Source: Floccularia luteovirens
Taxonomy: Eukaryota; Basidiomycota; Agaricomycetes; Agaricales; Squamanitaceae
Reading direction: 5' to 3'
Assembly: GCA_009739215.1 (NCBI GenBank)
Contig: VSJF01000010.1
Coordinates: forward strand, 682,001 to 746,000
DNA length: 64,000 bases
The notes beneath the pieces were generated by a model. That model searched no databases. It saw nothing but the letters and a program-made list of their open reading frames with translations, and had not been told where the DNA came from. Numbering within the stretch: the stretch's first letter is position 1; each line of letters starts with the position of its first letter. Of the stretch, positions 1 through 12,598 are shown in pieces. The position numbers were made by a program, and so were the translations under genes.

Positions 1-185
1 GGCGCCGCGGTAGATTTTTGAACAGAAGGGACGAGCTGGCACTAATCCCACTGCTTTACTTATCAAAAATCATCGGGTATACTTTATTCCGACCAATGAA
101 TAAAAAATTGCATCTATACATGGAAAAAACACTGTTCATGAAAATGTCTAGTGAAGAACGTGATTTCTATATTGAACACCCGTTC
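1..185. other. Window edge, no gene recognised
   Basis: Downstream of the dehydrogenase stop codon. A short plus-strand open frame runs through it but resembles nothing. It is probably 3' untranslated or intergenic sequence. Confidence 0.5.
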
Positions 186-1535
186 CTATACATTCGAACC
201 ATCAACTAGGGCTCTATCGAGTTCATTAGGATCTCCTATCACGTCAACCATATTTTCGCAGAGTTCTCTGGCAGAGATATAAATTTCTGGGCCAAGTATG
301 CTAGGATCGCTTCCGGCTTCAATTGTGGGAGTCGCTGAGTACCACATGCGTTGTTGTGCAAGTCCCTGTTCGATCATCGCCTTGATGTATTCATTGATAA
401 TCAGTAAATTAATTGACCAGGGTGAAGCCTTACTTGGACACCATCAATTGCATCCCAATTATGTGCTAAGGCAACCTTTAGCATTGTCGTGATTCGGGGT
501 TTGTACTGCAAGGATAAATGGCAATAGGTGTAGAAGAAAAATAGTACACACTGGCATTTCCAGGAAAATAGGCCTGAGGGGTGCTGGGAGAGAAACTTCC
601 GTTGGCGGACGGATCGGCCATTCATAACGTATGGTAAAAACAGCTGAGGCAGTAGTGTGAACCATTCTTTCTGAGCGAGTCACTGGAGGTATCGATGCTA
701 TATTTATTTTCTTCGAAATTGATATCATATAATTGGAGAGAAATGTTAATTGACGCACGAATAGCACCAACAGCCATCAAGATTTTGACGGAGTTGGGTT
801 GCGCCAAATGTTCTTCTACATCTTCTGGATTCTTTAAATGTATAAGATTCAGGTGGGGAAGTGATGTTTGCACAGCGTGTATCTCGCTTGCGTCGCGATT
901 GATGAGAAATATAGGATTGAGACCAAGAATTGTGAACGCATGGGCAGCTGAACGTGTTGTTGCTCCTCCACCGATGATCATACCTGCGCCACGCATTGAT
1001 GCAGTGTATGAGGAGGACAAAAGAGGGCAATCGGGAAAGTGAGACTTCAATGCTCTCAAGAGCGCGTTGCGCACGCCGAGAACTAGAGATGTACCGATGA
1101 GGCGACTTTCATCGGTGAACTGTAATGTGTACTCACTGTCCGTGTTCTGTCCAACGAGCTTGAAACCTGTTGATGTGGGTACTTTGACTATTGTGTTGCA
1201 AGCGCCTGTAGCTTCGCTTTCCGGCGAAATTTCGTCTAGATACTGAAGTATCTCAGATTTTATCGGCATTGTGATGCTTCGAACGTTGTCAGAACAAAAG
1301 ATTACAATTATTAGAAGTATAGTTACGCGGCTCCTCCAAAATCAGTTTCTTTGAAAACATTCAATACTTCTCGGGTCACTTTACTCGTTGACCATAGCTG
1401 GTAGATATTAGGTTGCCCATCCCATCCTGTAAAACAATGATTATGGAATGCAGGTGCTGCTGAATGTGTGATTGGGTGTCCAAAAAGATAGAATCTCTTT
1501 CCTGTAGGTGGGGGATGGGGAAGAGGGTCAGTCAT
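186..1535 (-). CDS. Quinate/shikimate 5-dehydrogenase-like protein
   Basis: This is a fungal shikimate/quinate dehydrogenase-family enzyme, expected to oxidise quinate or shikimate with NAD(P)+ at the entry to quinate catabolism. The first exon begins at the ATG at 1535 (MTDPLPHPPPTGKRFYLFGH) and holds the substrate-binding start GHPITHSAAPAFHN. Splicing near 1324/1277 restores ITMPIK, the conserved segment with the catalytic lysine. GACNTIV and GQNTD follow, the latter carrying the catalytic aspartate. The nucleotide-binding loop reads GGGATTRSA rather than the textbook GAGGAARA, as I recall for fungal members. Later exons carry SERMVHTTASAV and EWPIRPPTEVSLPAP (about 640-560), then MLKVALAHNWDAIDGVQ, then MIEQGLAQQRMWYSATP, ending at TAG 186-188. 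At least four introns are needed. It is transcribed away from the quinate permease gene. Whether quinate or shikimate is preferred cannot be read from the sequence. Confidence 0.85.
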
Positions 1536-2044
1536 AGGCACTGTTTAATGATCATTTTTGCCCTCACAATGTATGTACTTGAGAGTTTGCCTGAAGCGGT
1601 CCGGGTATGTTTGGAGTTGATTAATATTAACGTTACTTCCAAGCAGAAGCAAACAAAATCAATTCTATTAGCTGTTGTGCGCGTGACCGAACCATGTTGG
1701 CTTGTTTCTATTTTTATTGCTATTCCGGTCAATTTCTTCCCAAAGGTCTTCTGGTAGTGCTTGGACATCTGACTCGTGTTAGGGCATGGCGCATGTAGTC
1801 TGAATCAAAATGGGTTCTTTGGTGCTCCATCGTGGTAGAGCAGATTGCCAATGGGTTTATGATACCTCCACAACTTTGGAGAAAGGGACCTCGCAACGCA
1901 TGGTCATGTAAAGTGCTAAATTCATTGGTTTAATACCCCACAATCAACCTCGGCTCCTAGTAAGCCGGCAGGAACACTGAACTTTTGTTCCCGCAGCTCA
2001 CTATCCACATACCAGGGTTTGTTCAACACTGCCACTTGTCAGCT
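1536..2044. promoter_or_regulatory. Shared divergent promoter region of the quinate gene pair
   Basis: About 509 bases separate the two divergent start codons, so regulatory sites for both the dehydrogenase and the permease must lie here. I see no clear TATA box and did not identify a specific regulator site. The assignment rests on gene orientation alone. Confidence 0.5.
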
Positions 2045-4219
2045 ATGGGGAGATTCTCTCGCGTCGAAGATCGGCCAACCCCTCCTGAAGTTTACAACTG
2101 GAGGGTGTATGTCGCATCTTTAGTAGCATCATTTGCAGCTGCTATGATCGGGTATGTGTATCGTGGAAACACTGTTTCGAAACCCACGTAACTCTACGTC
2201 TGGTTGATTGAAGATACGATTCTGCATTCATTGGCACCTCTATTTCGTTGGCTAGCTTCAAAGACGAGTTCAATCTGTCGAAAATATCAACATCTGAGTT
2301 TAATCTTATTTCTGCCAATATTGTATCGTTGTACCAAGCAGGGTGAGCTGTCCTTCTTATTTGATCTGTGAACCCTCTCTCAGGTGCCATGTTAAGATGT
2401 TTTTTTGGTGCCCTATTCGGCTATCCTTTGGGCTACTACTGGGGTCGCAAATATGGTCTGATGACTAGTAGTGCTGTTTTCTGTATCGGGGCTGTCTTAC
2501 AATGCGTTGCTTCGTACGTATCAATTTAGTAGTCATAACTTGCCCCGAATAATCATAGAACAGATCTAAAACTGGACTGGGCATAATATATGCTGGTCGG
2601 GTTATTGTTGGGTTAGGCATTGGAGCAGCCTCAAATTTAGCTGTGAGTTGAATTTAGAACTCCTTATCTGAGGCCCATAATTGGTCGTAGCCAATCTATG
2701 TTGCGGAAATTTCTCCACCCGCAATTAGAGGTCGTTTGGTAGGACTCTATGAGTTTTGTTGGCAGATTGGTGGAGTCATTGGTAAGTATTATGACATCCA
2801 CAAGTAACAGTACCTCAGCTTCTATCTAGGCTTCTGGATCAACTATGGCGTAAACCAGCACATTCCAGCAGGTCACCATCAATGGCTTATTTCTTTCGCT
2901 GTACAACTGATTGTGAGTATATTTGTATGTTTCTGTTACAGACATCAAGCTAATGTCTTATCAGCCGGGTGGCCTTCTCTTTATTGGCACTTTCTTCCTG
3001 GTAGAGTCCCCTCGGTGGCTTCTTTCACGCGATCGGACAGCAGCTGCACTTTCTAACCTCTGTTATCTGCGCAATCTTACAAATGAGCCTTACCTCGTTA
3101 CTGAATTCAAGGAAATGGAACAAGCAATTCGTCACGAACGCAGTCTTGCTGGCGCAGGTTTTCTGGGCCCTATAAGAACCGTTCTAACTAACTCACGCCT
3201 AGTCGTACGTCTACTCATTGGTGCAAGTCTATTTGCATGGCAGAATGGAACGGGAATCAATGCAATCAACTACTATTCGTGAGTCTCAGTTTGACAAGAG
3301 GTTTTCATCATCAGATTAATCACCTGGCATCAGACCCACAGTGTTCAAATCTATAGGCTTGACTGGTACGAGTAACTCACTTCTGACAACTGGAGTCTTC
3401 GGAATTAGTAAGTCTTTTGCGAATAGCTCTTGCACGTAGAATAATCCTTCCCTGTTCCAGTAAAACTTGTTGGTGCTCTCATTTGGTTGCTCTATATGGT
3501 CGACTCCATGGGCAGGCGTTTCTTGCTTATGATCGGTTCCATTGGTGGAGCTTTCTCTATGTATTATATTGGTGCATACATTGCAATCGCCAAACCCGCG
3601 GAGAACCCAACGGCCAAGTTAAGCTCAGGAGGTATCAGTGCTAGTAAGTCTTTTTCGGACACTGCTGAAGCTCAGATTATGACCAGAATAAAGTTGTATT
3701 TTTCTACATCTGGACGATATTCTACTCTCCAACGTGGAACGGCACTCCTTGGGTGGTTGGGGCAGAATTCTTCCCGCAGCATGTCAGGACGTTTACGCAG
3801 GCGTGTATGGCAGCCTCAAACTGGTTCTTTGGGTGGGCACATTGAAATAGTCATGTTCGATTTTACCGATTTAAGTTTTTCTTGATAGTTTCCTCATCGC
3901 CAGGTTTACTCCTCAGATGTTCACTTCAATGGGCTATGGCGTGTATATCTTCTTTGCAACACTCATGGTGATATCCATATTTTACGTATATGTACGTTTC
4001 GTCATCTATCTTCATTTCCATATTTTGCTAACCTCTTTGGCATAGTTGGTTCTTCCAGAGACGAAGCAGGTTCCTCTGGAACGTATGGAGGAACTATTTG
4101 CTCCCGGACTAAAACCATGGCGAGCACACAGTGTTGTGATGGGATCTCATCGACATCTGGGCCCGCAACGAGATGCCGACTCCGAAAAAAGAGGTGATGA
4201 GAAGGTCATAGAAGAGTGA
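2045..4219 (+). CDS. Quinate permease-like MFS sugar transporter
   Basis: This is a 12-helix major facilitator of the sugar porter family, expected at the plasma membrane and most like fungal quinate permeases (QutD/qa-y). The first exon from ATG 2045 gives MGRFSRVEDRPTPPEVYNWR and the first helix. Later exons give YDSAFIGTSISLASF, the loop motif GYYWGRKYGL, GRVIVGLGIGAASNL, then PIYVAEISPPAIRGRLVGLYE with the WQIGGVIGFWINYGVN helix. The sugar-porter motif ESPRWLL is at about 3007-3027. WQNGTGINAINYYS lies before the seventh helix, and PETKQVPLERMEELF comes in the last exon before TGA 4217-4219. Nine or so short introns interrupt it. Its divergent neighbour is a quinate/shikimate dehydrogenase, which supports quinate as substrate, although related sugar porters share all these motifs. 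Confidence 0.85.
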
Positions 4220-4444
4220 AAATTTTGCTTCAAGATATTTTCAAAACAAAAGCAATCGTATATATTCTGTTGCAATGTACAAATAGGTAACGTAAAGACT
4301 CATGGTTTCCCACCAATAAAAAGACAACCCATCAAAAAGTGTACATTGCAATTAAATCTGCAATTGTTAAACAAATATACATACGATGCAACCTCAGGCG
4401 AATGGTCGCGACGAACATGATAATGATAGTACACAAGAATCTTG

Positions 4445-6567
4445 TTACATAAGAGCAGCAATTTTCAAATGTTGTCGCAAAATTGAATCTTGCACTGATG
4501 AAATAGGGTTCAGTTGGAAAATAGTCATGCAAACCAGGATTTCACATACTTGCGCGCAGTGTAACAGACATTGAACGGGTATCCTAGGCACACGAACACG
4601 ATAAACCCGGTCAATTAGTATTGAGGTGGATGGTATAACTTACAATAACAGAAGTCATGTGAAGATAAAGCTGCCGATCCTTAGGGAACATATTTGTTGC
4701 GATCCGTCTGAACTGTGTTTTGAAGTCTATGAACCGGGTGAGGTTTGCTATCAACACCAGAAGAGAGATGACGCACATTCTTGGGCTGTTGCAAAGTCGT
4801 TGGTTCTGTCCCCAAAACTCGGTATGTAATCCCGCAGACGGACACCACGCTCTAATTTTGCTCGGAGAATATCGCATTTATTGAGGACTACACATTCGTT
4901 TAATCTCAAAGATCCAATCGGGAATCTTGCTTACATAGGATCATTTGAGCACGCTCCAGTAACTTGCAAGAACAAATCGATTTCCAGAGAAGGTAACTGT
5001 CTTCCAGTCTGTTGACTTTTCGGTCCTCAGTGAGCCTTTCGTCGAACGCAGAGACTAATAGCCATATCATGAGATAATGCAGGTTGTAAAAATGGTAGTT
5101 CACTTACTCGGCCTAATGAGTTGAGTGGGTGGTAAATGTTGTAGTTTTGGTATCAGCATGATTCAACCACTCACGCAAGGAAGATTATTGCATCAGCTAG
5201 AGGATAAACAGGATTAATTGTGAACTGAAGAATTATATGAGCTGACTTTACCATCATCAAAATAGGAATACCATGTTGGGCGCTGGAAGTATGGTCAGCA
5301 TAACAAGGATACAGGTGGTATTATCATAGGCTTACAGAATTTCTTGATCCCCCCACATCATAGAACAACCACTCTTGACCAGCAGCACGGCCTAGGGTGG
5401 GCACAATATTAAGAGGGCCAGCGTATCATTATTTGGCTCACCATAATCAAGTACGTATTTGTACTCTTGGACGCCAAGAGTCCGTAAGCGAGCACGAATT
5501 ACATCATCGTCTGTTGGTTTATAATCTCTACGAGCAATACGCTGCACGTCGTTTATGAAACTATACAACAAATTGAGCATGTTTCGTGCATGACAAATAG
5601 TTATGTAACTGACAAACCAGGAAGGGTGTCCAGCCTGATCTTCTTCCGATCCAACACCTGGTGTACGACGGGATCACTCCACAAAGCTCTGATATCATCA
5701 CGACAGGCCGAGATGATTTCTGCTATTTCATCTTCCTTTCCAGATTTCCTTTGCAGATGGCTATTTTGGGCTGCATGTTGGGCGTCTCGGAGGGTGCGGA
5801 GTTTGTGTAGTGCGGATTTCCATCCGTTGTCCGACCTGACGGAGAATTCTGAGAAGACTTTTCTTCCAGAGGAAGCGTTGTCGAATGGGCTAGCAGTAGT
5901 TACAGATGAGAAATGAACTTCTTTGCTAGCTGCTCCTAGGTGTTCCTCTAGATCCTTCTGAACGGAATTCAATGGCCATAAACGCATTCTCAGTAAAGCA
6001 TGGTGCTCCTCAAACTTAAGCGGTGGTAGGCCCGTAGCCGTGTGAACAAGATCTTCTGTCGATTCATAGCCATTTTGGACTGAGGGATCTGTCATTTCAT
6101 AGTCCAAATGTTCCAAAATGGTGTTGACATTGCGAACGAGATTCAGGAAGATCACTGCGCGCCAAGACTCTCGCTCTTCTGTCCATTCTTCTCGGGCATA
6201 GTTGAGTTGAAAATCTGATAATGTGAGAATGATCCGATTTGTCAGTCAGAAAATGAAAAATTTCATAACATGTAATTACTTTTCAAAGTAGTGGTTTTTC
6301 CGCTCTCGCTTTGACCTAGACATCAACGATAATTAACAATAACTATCGAAAAAGTATATGATGGCGATTACCTAGGAGGAGGAGTTTGACTGGACGATTT
6401 TTACGCCTAGCTGCTTCTCTCTCTTGTCTAATTTGCTCGTCAATTTCATCGCTTCTCCGCTTTGCGTCTGCTTCGGAAGCTAGTCTGGCCTGGCGTTGGT
6501 CTGGAGTTTCGTTCGGAGGAGGAGCCATGGCCAAAGTGAGGGGATCCTGATCATTCGTAGAACCCAT
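4445..6567 (-). CDS. Atypical heterotrimeric G-protein alpha subunit
   Basis: A G-alpha GTPase of receptor signalling, acting at the inner face of the plasma membrane. The start ATG at 6567 gives MGSTNDQDPL, a charged helix, then KLLLLG. The intron at about 6370-6312 joins this to QSESGKTTTLK, completing the P-loop. The helical domain exon (6155-5601) contains an insertion relative to ordinary G-alpha subunits. Switch I lies in DVIRARLRTLGVQEYKYVLD (about 5510-5450). Switch II reads YDVGGSRNS (about 5370-5345), so the usual catalytic Gln of DVGGQR is Ser here. RPTWYSYFDD, ADAIIFLA, SAFDERLTEDRKVNRLEDS and the base-recognition motif LNKCDIL follow. The last exon ends in VQDSILRQHLKIAALM-like residues at TAA 4445-4447. 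The Gly2 is compatible with N-myristoylation, but there is no Cys3 for palmitoylation. There are many short introns. It belongs to the divergent basidiomycete G-alpha group rather than Gpa1-3. Confidence 0.9.
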
Positions 6568-7290
6568 GGCAAAAGCGGGAGGAGTGATGGTTTAAGCTAC
6601 GAAGCAAGGTTAAACATCCCTAATTCTTTGTTGGGGGGTCAACGGACAACAAATCAAAGTTATCAAGCAGGTGTCATTTCAGCTGTTTGACTCTGCTTCG
6701 AATTTGATCATCTTTCCAGTCGCTCTTCTTGACGCCTAAGCCTATCCTCAGCCATGTATTTTGTTGATTGTGTACTTTATTAATATCAGCAAAGTCAAGT
6801 TTGATTTTCAACATTGACTAATTTGCTAACCTCAGTTACTGAATTACTGTGAAATTCAACAATGCATATTGGTAAATTTCCCACTTGAAGGGTTATGTGT
6901 ATTGCAAGCGAGTCAAAAGAATTCTCAGCCGTTGACCAATGTGACTGATGCACATGCCATTGGGTGGGAAGACTCCATTTTAGCCACTACCCGGGCTTCA
7001 CGAGAGGGCTGACCGGAATCAGTGTCAGATTTAGCCTGTAACGTTCCACTTACGACTCGGATGCCTGCCTTGGTTTAGTTGATAGTAATGTCCATATATA
7101 AAGGCAATTAAATCTGAATTGAAGGAGCAGACTTTTTACATTCGTGGTCACGTGAGTGACGTGCAATGGAACCGTGATGCAATTGATGGCCCTGTTGAGT
7201 CAATGCCTACTGGGCTGCTTGGTGTTGACTACAGTACATAATTCAAGTGAGGAGGCTACTTGCTTGACTACACTACCATCCCGTTGGCAT
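6568..7290. promoter_or_regulatory. Divergent intergenic region with TATA box and E-box
   Basis: This lies between the G-alpha and IKS1-like start codons. A TATA-like TATATAAA is at 7095-7102 on the plus strand. The palindromic octamer TCACGTGA is at 7148-7155. Both are placed to serve the kinase gene. An upstream in-frame ATG at 7177 is possible, so part of this region could be coding. Nothing else is recognised. Confidence 0.45.
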
Positions 7291-10200
7291 ATGAACGTAA
7301 CTCCTCCCCATTCATCGTCTCAGGCATTGATTGCACTCGGTCCTGACAGCGGAAGAAATGAGTGGCATGCGATTCTACATGCTTCTAATCAGGTTGTTCT
7401 CTACAATCCCCACTCTCATGCATTATCAGTCGCCCGCACTCCCGCAAATAGACTAGAGCTGGGCGTAAGTGACCCATCTGATCCATGTCCATACTGCAAT
7501 CAGCCCCTTCCATCTACGTTCCCGTTTCCCGGATCACATGGCAGTAGAGAAGCCGCAGGAGCTGAAGGGGAAGTAGATTTTGAGATGCTCAGCTCTGATC
7601 CTATGCACCACTCTCGCGCGTCAGATTATTTCCAGCTACTTGCTGTTGCAAATGAGACTAGTTCCCGACCTCCGAGCCCCCCGATTTCGGGAGTTCCGAG
7701 AGCGGGTTTGGGGAGGGGAATCGGGACAGGTGCGGAAGCTGGAGTCGGTAGCAGGTCGGGTGCAGAATCGAGTACAAGTACAGCGAGGGGAGCATTTCCC
7801 GCCGAGTCGATGGCAGAAGGCTACTTTCGCGCGTTCTTCCAGGAAGAATATAAGCTAGGAATGGGCGCAAACGGTTCCGTGTTCTTGTGTCAGGTACGTT
7901 TCGGTTTTGAATTGAGTTAGAAGACTTCTTGGATGGGACTTAATGTCAATATGCTATGATCTGGGGCCATCTATATTAGAAATTTCATCCAAGAAACTGA
8001 TTTTTTTGTTCAGCACCTGCTCGACGGAAACCCACTAGGCCATTTCGCAGTGAAAAAAATAGCAGTCGGAGAATCACATTCATATCTCCTCAAGATCCTA
8101 CGTGAGGTATGTTCGCAACTACATGTCGAATCCTAAGCCATAAATATTGTAACCAGGTTCGCTTACTGGAACGTCTGCATCATCCGAATATCATCACATA
8201 TCAGTCCGTTGATCTTCCTTTCAAGTATGCGTAGACCACCCTGTAACATATGTATAGCCACGCCTGGCTCGAAACTTGCCAGTTCTCTTCCTTTGGGCCA
8301 AAAGTTCCTACACTACAGTATGTGGTCTTCTCACAACCCATTTTGCTGTTGTTTTCTACTATCCTCTTTGATGCCATGTTTTATTTTCAATTGAAATTGC
8401 GCGGCGAGTTTCTAACACAATATACAGTGTATTAATGCAGTGGGCAGAAGGCGGTAGTCTTGATGACTTCATCGATGTCCGTCTCGGACGTAAACCGACA
8501 CACATCCACGTGCATCCTGCTGCCTCATTCCCATCCTCACCCTCACCATCGCCGTCTGGAGAATTTTCGGGGAATACAATGTCTCCACCATCAAATGCTC
8601 ACCCTACCCACACACACCACATCGCCAAAGATGTACAACCTCCCGACCACTCGCAATCACAAAATTTCCATTCACGTTCAGCTCGGATACGCGCATTCAG
8701 AGCGTACCAAAGAGCTCCACCTGAGGAGCGTGCCCGTATGCGCCAGGAGATGGAAGGGATGGGCCGTTCTACAGCCGAGGATACAACTAGTACGAGGGCC
8801 GAAGGTCCAGAAAGGTGGCGCGCGGTACACCTGTTGAGTGCAGAAGAGGTTCGCAGCCTTTTCCATGACGTTGTTGAAGGACTAGCGTTTTTGGTAAGCG
8901 ACTCTGTTTGGCTAATGGGTTTCATTGTTTTTGTCGTGTAAGCGGTCGAAATACACAAGAGCTGATGCATATATCTATTATAGCACGACCGTTCAATATT
9001 GCATCTTGATCTAAAACCGGGAAATGTTTTGCTGACATGGGATGAAGGACGACTGATGTATGTTTTTCCTAGTCTGACATTTTGTTTGAAGTTTCCTCAT
9101 CACCAAAACTATATATACAGACCACGCGCTATGCTCTCTGACTTTGGCACCTCCCGTGATATGATTAACACATCTTCTCGTTCTGGAAATACTGGCACGT
9201 AAGTTTGTCTATGTCGTGATTTATCCATTACTTTGTCTAACCAACTATTCTTTATCAGTCTCGAATATACCGCTCCCGAAACGCTACCATCACCTCATAC
9301 TGGGATTCTGCATCAAATTGATTCCAAAGTGGATGTATGGGCTCTTGGGATGATACTCCATAAACTTTTATTCTTTAAGTTACCGTACCGGTATGTTAGT
9401 TTTAACAAACTTTTTTATTGCCACAGTTCTTATGTATTGAAACATTATGTGTTTTTCAGGAATGCGGCTGAAGGTGATGCAAATCTTGATGGCGTTAACA
9501 TTGGTGCGGGTCCTGGTGCAAGCAAGCGTCGAGAATCAGACAAATTACAAGCACTGGAGAATGAAGTGAGAGACTACCCTGGGTAAAGATTCGTTTCTCC
9601 TACAACATGGAAACAACTCTTAGACATCTATAGGTTTAAATCAACACCTGCATTGGTTACCGCGTTCGAAGGACGGCGATTACCAAGGGCATTTCTTGTA
9701 TTGTTGGAGAGTTTGTTACACCGGACTCCTGCTGGACGTCCTGCTGTTGAGCGCGTAGCTTTAGCGATACGGGAGGGCAAGGTATGCGTTGTCATCATGC
9801 GAGACAGATTGGATAACAACTCCAGTATGTATAGCTCAATCCGTTGAAGGTCGTGCATACAGGACGCAACACTTCACTGGTCCCAGTATCTGGAAGAGCT
9901 AGGACCGAGTCTGCAGCTAGGATTCCACAGACTTCGGAAGGGACATCAAAGGAAGATCATGGGAGTAGTGATGATTCTACACAGGTACCCATTCATATAC
10001 ACCATGAGGAAGGAGAGCTGGAAAATGTGGACTTTTCAAATGAGAAACTACGCCTACTTGGTCCCCCGTCGCCAGTTGCTCGAGAGGGGAGAACCGGCTA
10101 CTTCAAATTGATGCAGCGCTGGTTGAGAAAAACTGCGCATGCTTTGGGGTTCGAAGCTGAGGAGGATTATTTGGATTTGGATATGCAGGGTGGAAGGTTG

Positions 10201-10803
10201 TTGGGTGTCGAGAGGAAAGGTGGCACCTCCACAGAAGGCACCCGTTTAGCAAATTTAAAGCAGGTAATCACCGCGAGGAGGAAAATGCTCCTCCGACTCG
10301 GAAGGAGTTGTTTACTTGTTTTGAAGGTTAATTTTTTTTGTGGGATCCTCCTGATTTAACTCATTGTATGATTTCCTCTTCCTCTCACCACTACTCTCTA
10401 TTCTTTGCAGGTGGTTACTATACCATCAATGTGTGAGTATAATGTGGGGACAAGTCCACGTCCAGTTATAGTAGCTTTGCTCCTTGGGGCAGCATTGGCT
10501 GATGCCGTGTGGGAGACCGACTTGCCAGAAGCTAGCAAAGCCCGGAGGTTTTCAGGTGTCAGACGACCGTCCAATACAGTGTCACAACGCCGAAAAAGCA
10601 CCACTGCGCAGCCAGAAGCTGTCTCAGCAGATAGGACTCGTCCGAGTAGAGTTAATGACACAAGCTCCGAGGACGGTGTGACTAATTTTGGGAGATTGTG
10701 GTTTTCGAAGAGAACTTTAGCCAGTGTAGGGCTTGCTATCGCTCATTTTGCACTTCTCCGCTTAGGACGTTCAGGATCTCTTGGAAGTTGGTGTTGTGTT
10801 TGA
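7291..10803 (+). CDS. IKS1: IKS1-like serine/threonine protein kinase
   Basis: This is a fungal IKS1-family protein kinase. The amino-terminal exon has the family's WHAILHASNQVVLYNPHSHAL and a CPYCNQPL cysteine pair (about 7360-7510). A low-complexity linker follows, then EGYFRAFFQEEYKLGMGANGSVFLCQ with the glycine loop. Splicing joins it to HLLDGNPLGHFAVKKIAVGE (the VAIK-type lysine), LLERLHHPNIITYQS, a further exon with YSHAWLE, and MQWAEGGSLDDFID. A long Ser/Pro insert is followed by the catalytic loop HLDLKPGNVLLT (about 9000-9035), the DFG motif as LSDFGTSRD, and YTAPE. WALGMILHKLLFFKLPY and the C-lobe come after. The tail (about 10390-10803) carries hydrophobic stretches near PVIVALLLGAALADAV and LASVGLAIAHFALL, consistent with membrane association. 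I chose ATG 7291; an in-frame ATG at 7177 would add 38 unconserved residues. Substrates are not known to me. Confidence 0.85.
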
Positions 10804-11187
10804 GAGACTTTTGGGATAGCTTGATTGAATGACCACGGGATGATCGACATGTATCTATCACACATTGCTTGTCTGCAGGGTTTATTATCTACGCAATTTG
10901 TTTTCTACTTATTCCACCCAGACAAAGAATGCTGCGATCATGATATTACTTACTCCTTCTATGCTCTCCAACATTCCTGATGTCTATTTTGAGATTGAAT
11001 TGTGGAATAGTGGAGGGGCCCATGACGCAAATCAATTTGCACCAAAGGCCCCAACGCTTTATAGCCCGATTACACAATACTCGGGTTGTGTTTTCTGTCT
11101 CTTTATCAAGCCACGAACATACCATAGCACCTATCAACAACGACCTTATAATACAAACCTTCTTAGAGCCTTGCTTTTGTCAAAACG
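10804..11187. other. Intergenic, nothing recognised
   Basis: About 380 bases between two plus-strand genes. Open frames here are short and resemble nothing. It probably holds the kinase 3' end and the promoter of the next gene. Confidence 0.5.
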
Positions 11188-12383
11188 ATGGCGAGGGGAA
11201 ACGGAAACATACCCGAGGGTGACGCAGAGAAACAAGTCCAAACAAATACAGACTCTTCGCACTCGACTTCGTCCGATGAAAGGATACCCTCGAAGAACAG
11301 AAATGCGGCACATATCCCTGCCCTGCCTGCTCTGCACTTCTCGTTCAAGTGGTCCTATGTCATATGTTATATAACATTTCTCTTGTTTTGCAACCTCTTC
11401 ATTCCATGTCTACTCTTCTACTTGCTCCGACATTGTGAGTTATGACTTTACCTTCGGGGCAATTGGATGTCTCATAAAAACTTTGTGATGCACAGTCACT
11501 CCGATGACGACTAAAGAAATAATTGGAATTTCATCTGCGGCGTTAGGCCTATCATCTTGCTTCGATGCACCATTTCGGTTGTACAGGCGTAAGTTAACAA
11601 ATACGTCACTTCCAGCGGTAAATATAGTTTGACAACTACACCTTTCCAGTGGTGCGATATAGACGTACGTATGGTCCCCTAGGAAGCAATTGTTGGTGGC
11701 ACCTTGATTTTGTTATGTGGACATACACATTCGCTCTCGGGGTGTTTGCGTTTCCATTAGCAATCGCTCCCGCGATCGGATTCTAGTTGAGTCTTCCAAC
11801 ACAATTGCTTTACAAGCAGTACTGATGCTCAGAAACTGTCCTTACCAAGTGACTTCTTTTTAATGTCCACAGTTATGTTGGTGGGACCTATAGGACTTGT
11901 ATTTGCCTTCTCTCTTCTGGCGTTCAAGCTTCCATGTCCATGTTCATCAGAACCAAAGGGTGCATGTATGAAACCAGCTGCCTTATATGTCCTTGAAGAC
12001 GTTGCTGCAGTCGATTTTAAACATGGACGATCATTCCGAAAAGCTGTACATGACAGGTAGTTTTTATATTCCTTAAAATCTATATTCTTCTAACACACAT
12101 TAGATGGAACGCATCTCCTCCATTCCGACATCTCATGACCCAGATAACACTGTATGGGTCGTTTGCTACTCTCGTATACTGTGGAGTCACAGCCGCCGTG
12201 ACATGGGCATCTCCCCTTCAGTTTGCTTTTGGTTGGGTACTTGGCCAGCTATTTCTTTGGGCTATCGCCACTGGAGTCGGTTGTGTGCTTCTAGTGAAAA
12301 GGGGCTTGAAGCTAGAAAGGGATTGGTGGAATAGTGACCCATGGCCCACAGAGAAGAAGGATATCTTGGTAAGGAAGAGTTGA
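11188..12383 (+). CDS. Conserved fungal multi-pass membrane protein, function unknown
   Basis: ATG 11188 opens a hydrophilic N-terminus of about 45 residues, then a first membrane span in SYVICYITFLLFCNLFIPCL. Further exons give LIGISSAALGLSSCFDAPFR, then WWHLDFVMWTYTFALGVFAF with FPLAIAPAIG. MLVGPIGLVFAFSLLAFKLP, CSSEPKGACMKPAALYVLED and FKHGRSFRKAVHDRW follow. Two closing spans are in SFATLVYCGVTAAVTWASP and GWVLGQLFLWAIATGVGC. The stop is at 12381-12383. I recognise this as a family that recurs in asco- and basidiomycetes with these same blocks, but I know of no assigned function. Its five or six spans and short cytosolic termini fit an integral membrane protein of unknown location. Four short introns are required. 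Confidence 0.75.
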
Positions 12384-12598
12384 TTTTGAAATAAAACTTA
12401 GAGTATGATAGGAGTGTCGTGTGGATGATATAGCATACCTTGACGTTAAATAATCAACATTTACATCGACAAAAGATATAAATATAAACCTGTATGTGGT
12501 ACATTATGGAGGAATTCAGACGGTTCAGAGCGGGCCGGGATTAAAGATTTCTGCTGTTCTATTAGCTTTCTAAAGTCATCGTTCACAAAATTTGAAGG

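Noticed and set aside
7156..7290. Upstream extension of the IKS1-like kinase
   Set aside because: The frame opens with GTG. The first ATG (7177) would add unconserved, hydrophobic residues, so ATG 7291 was preferred, without certainty.
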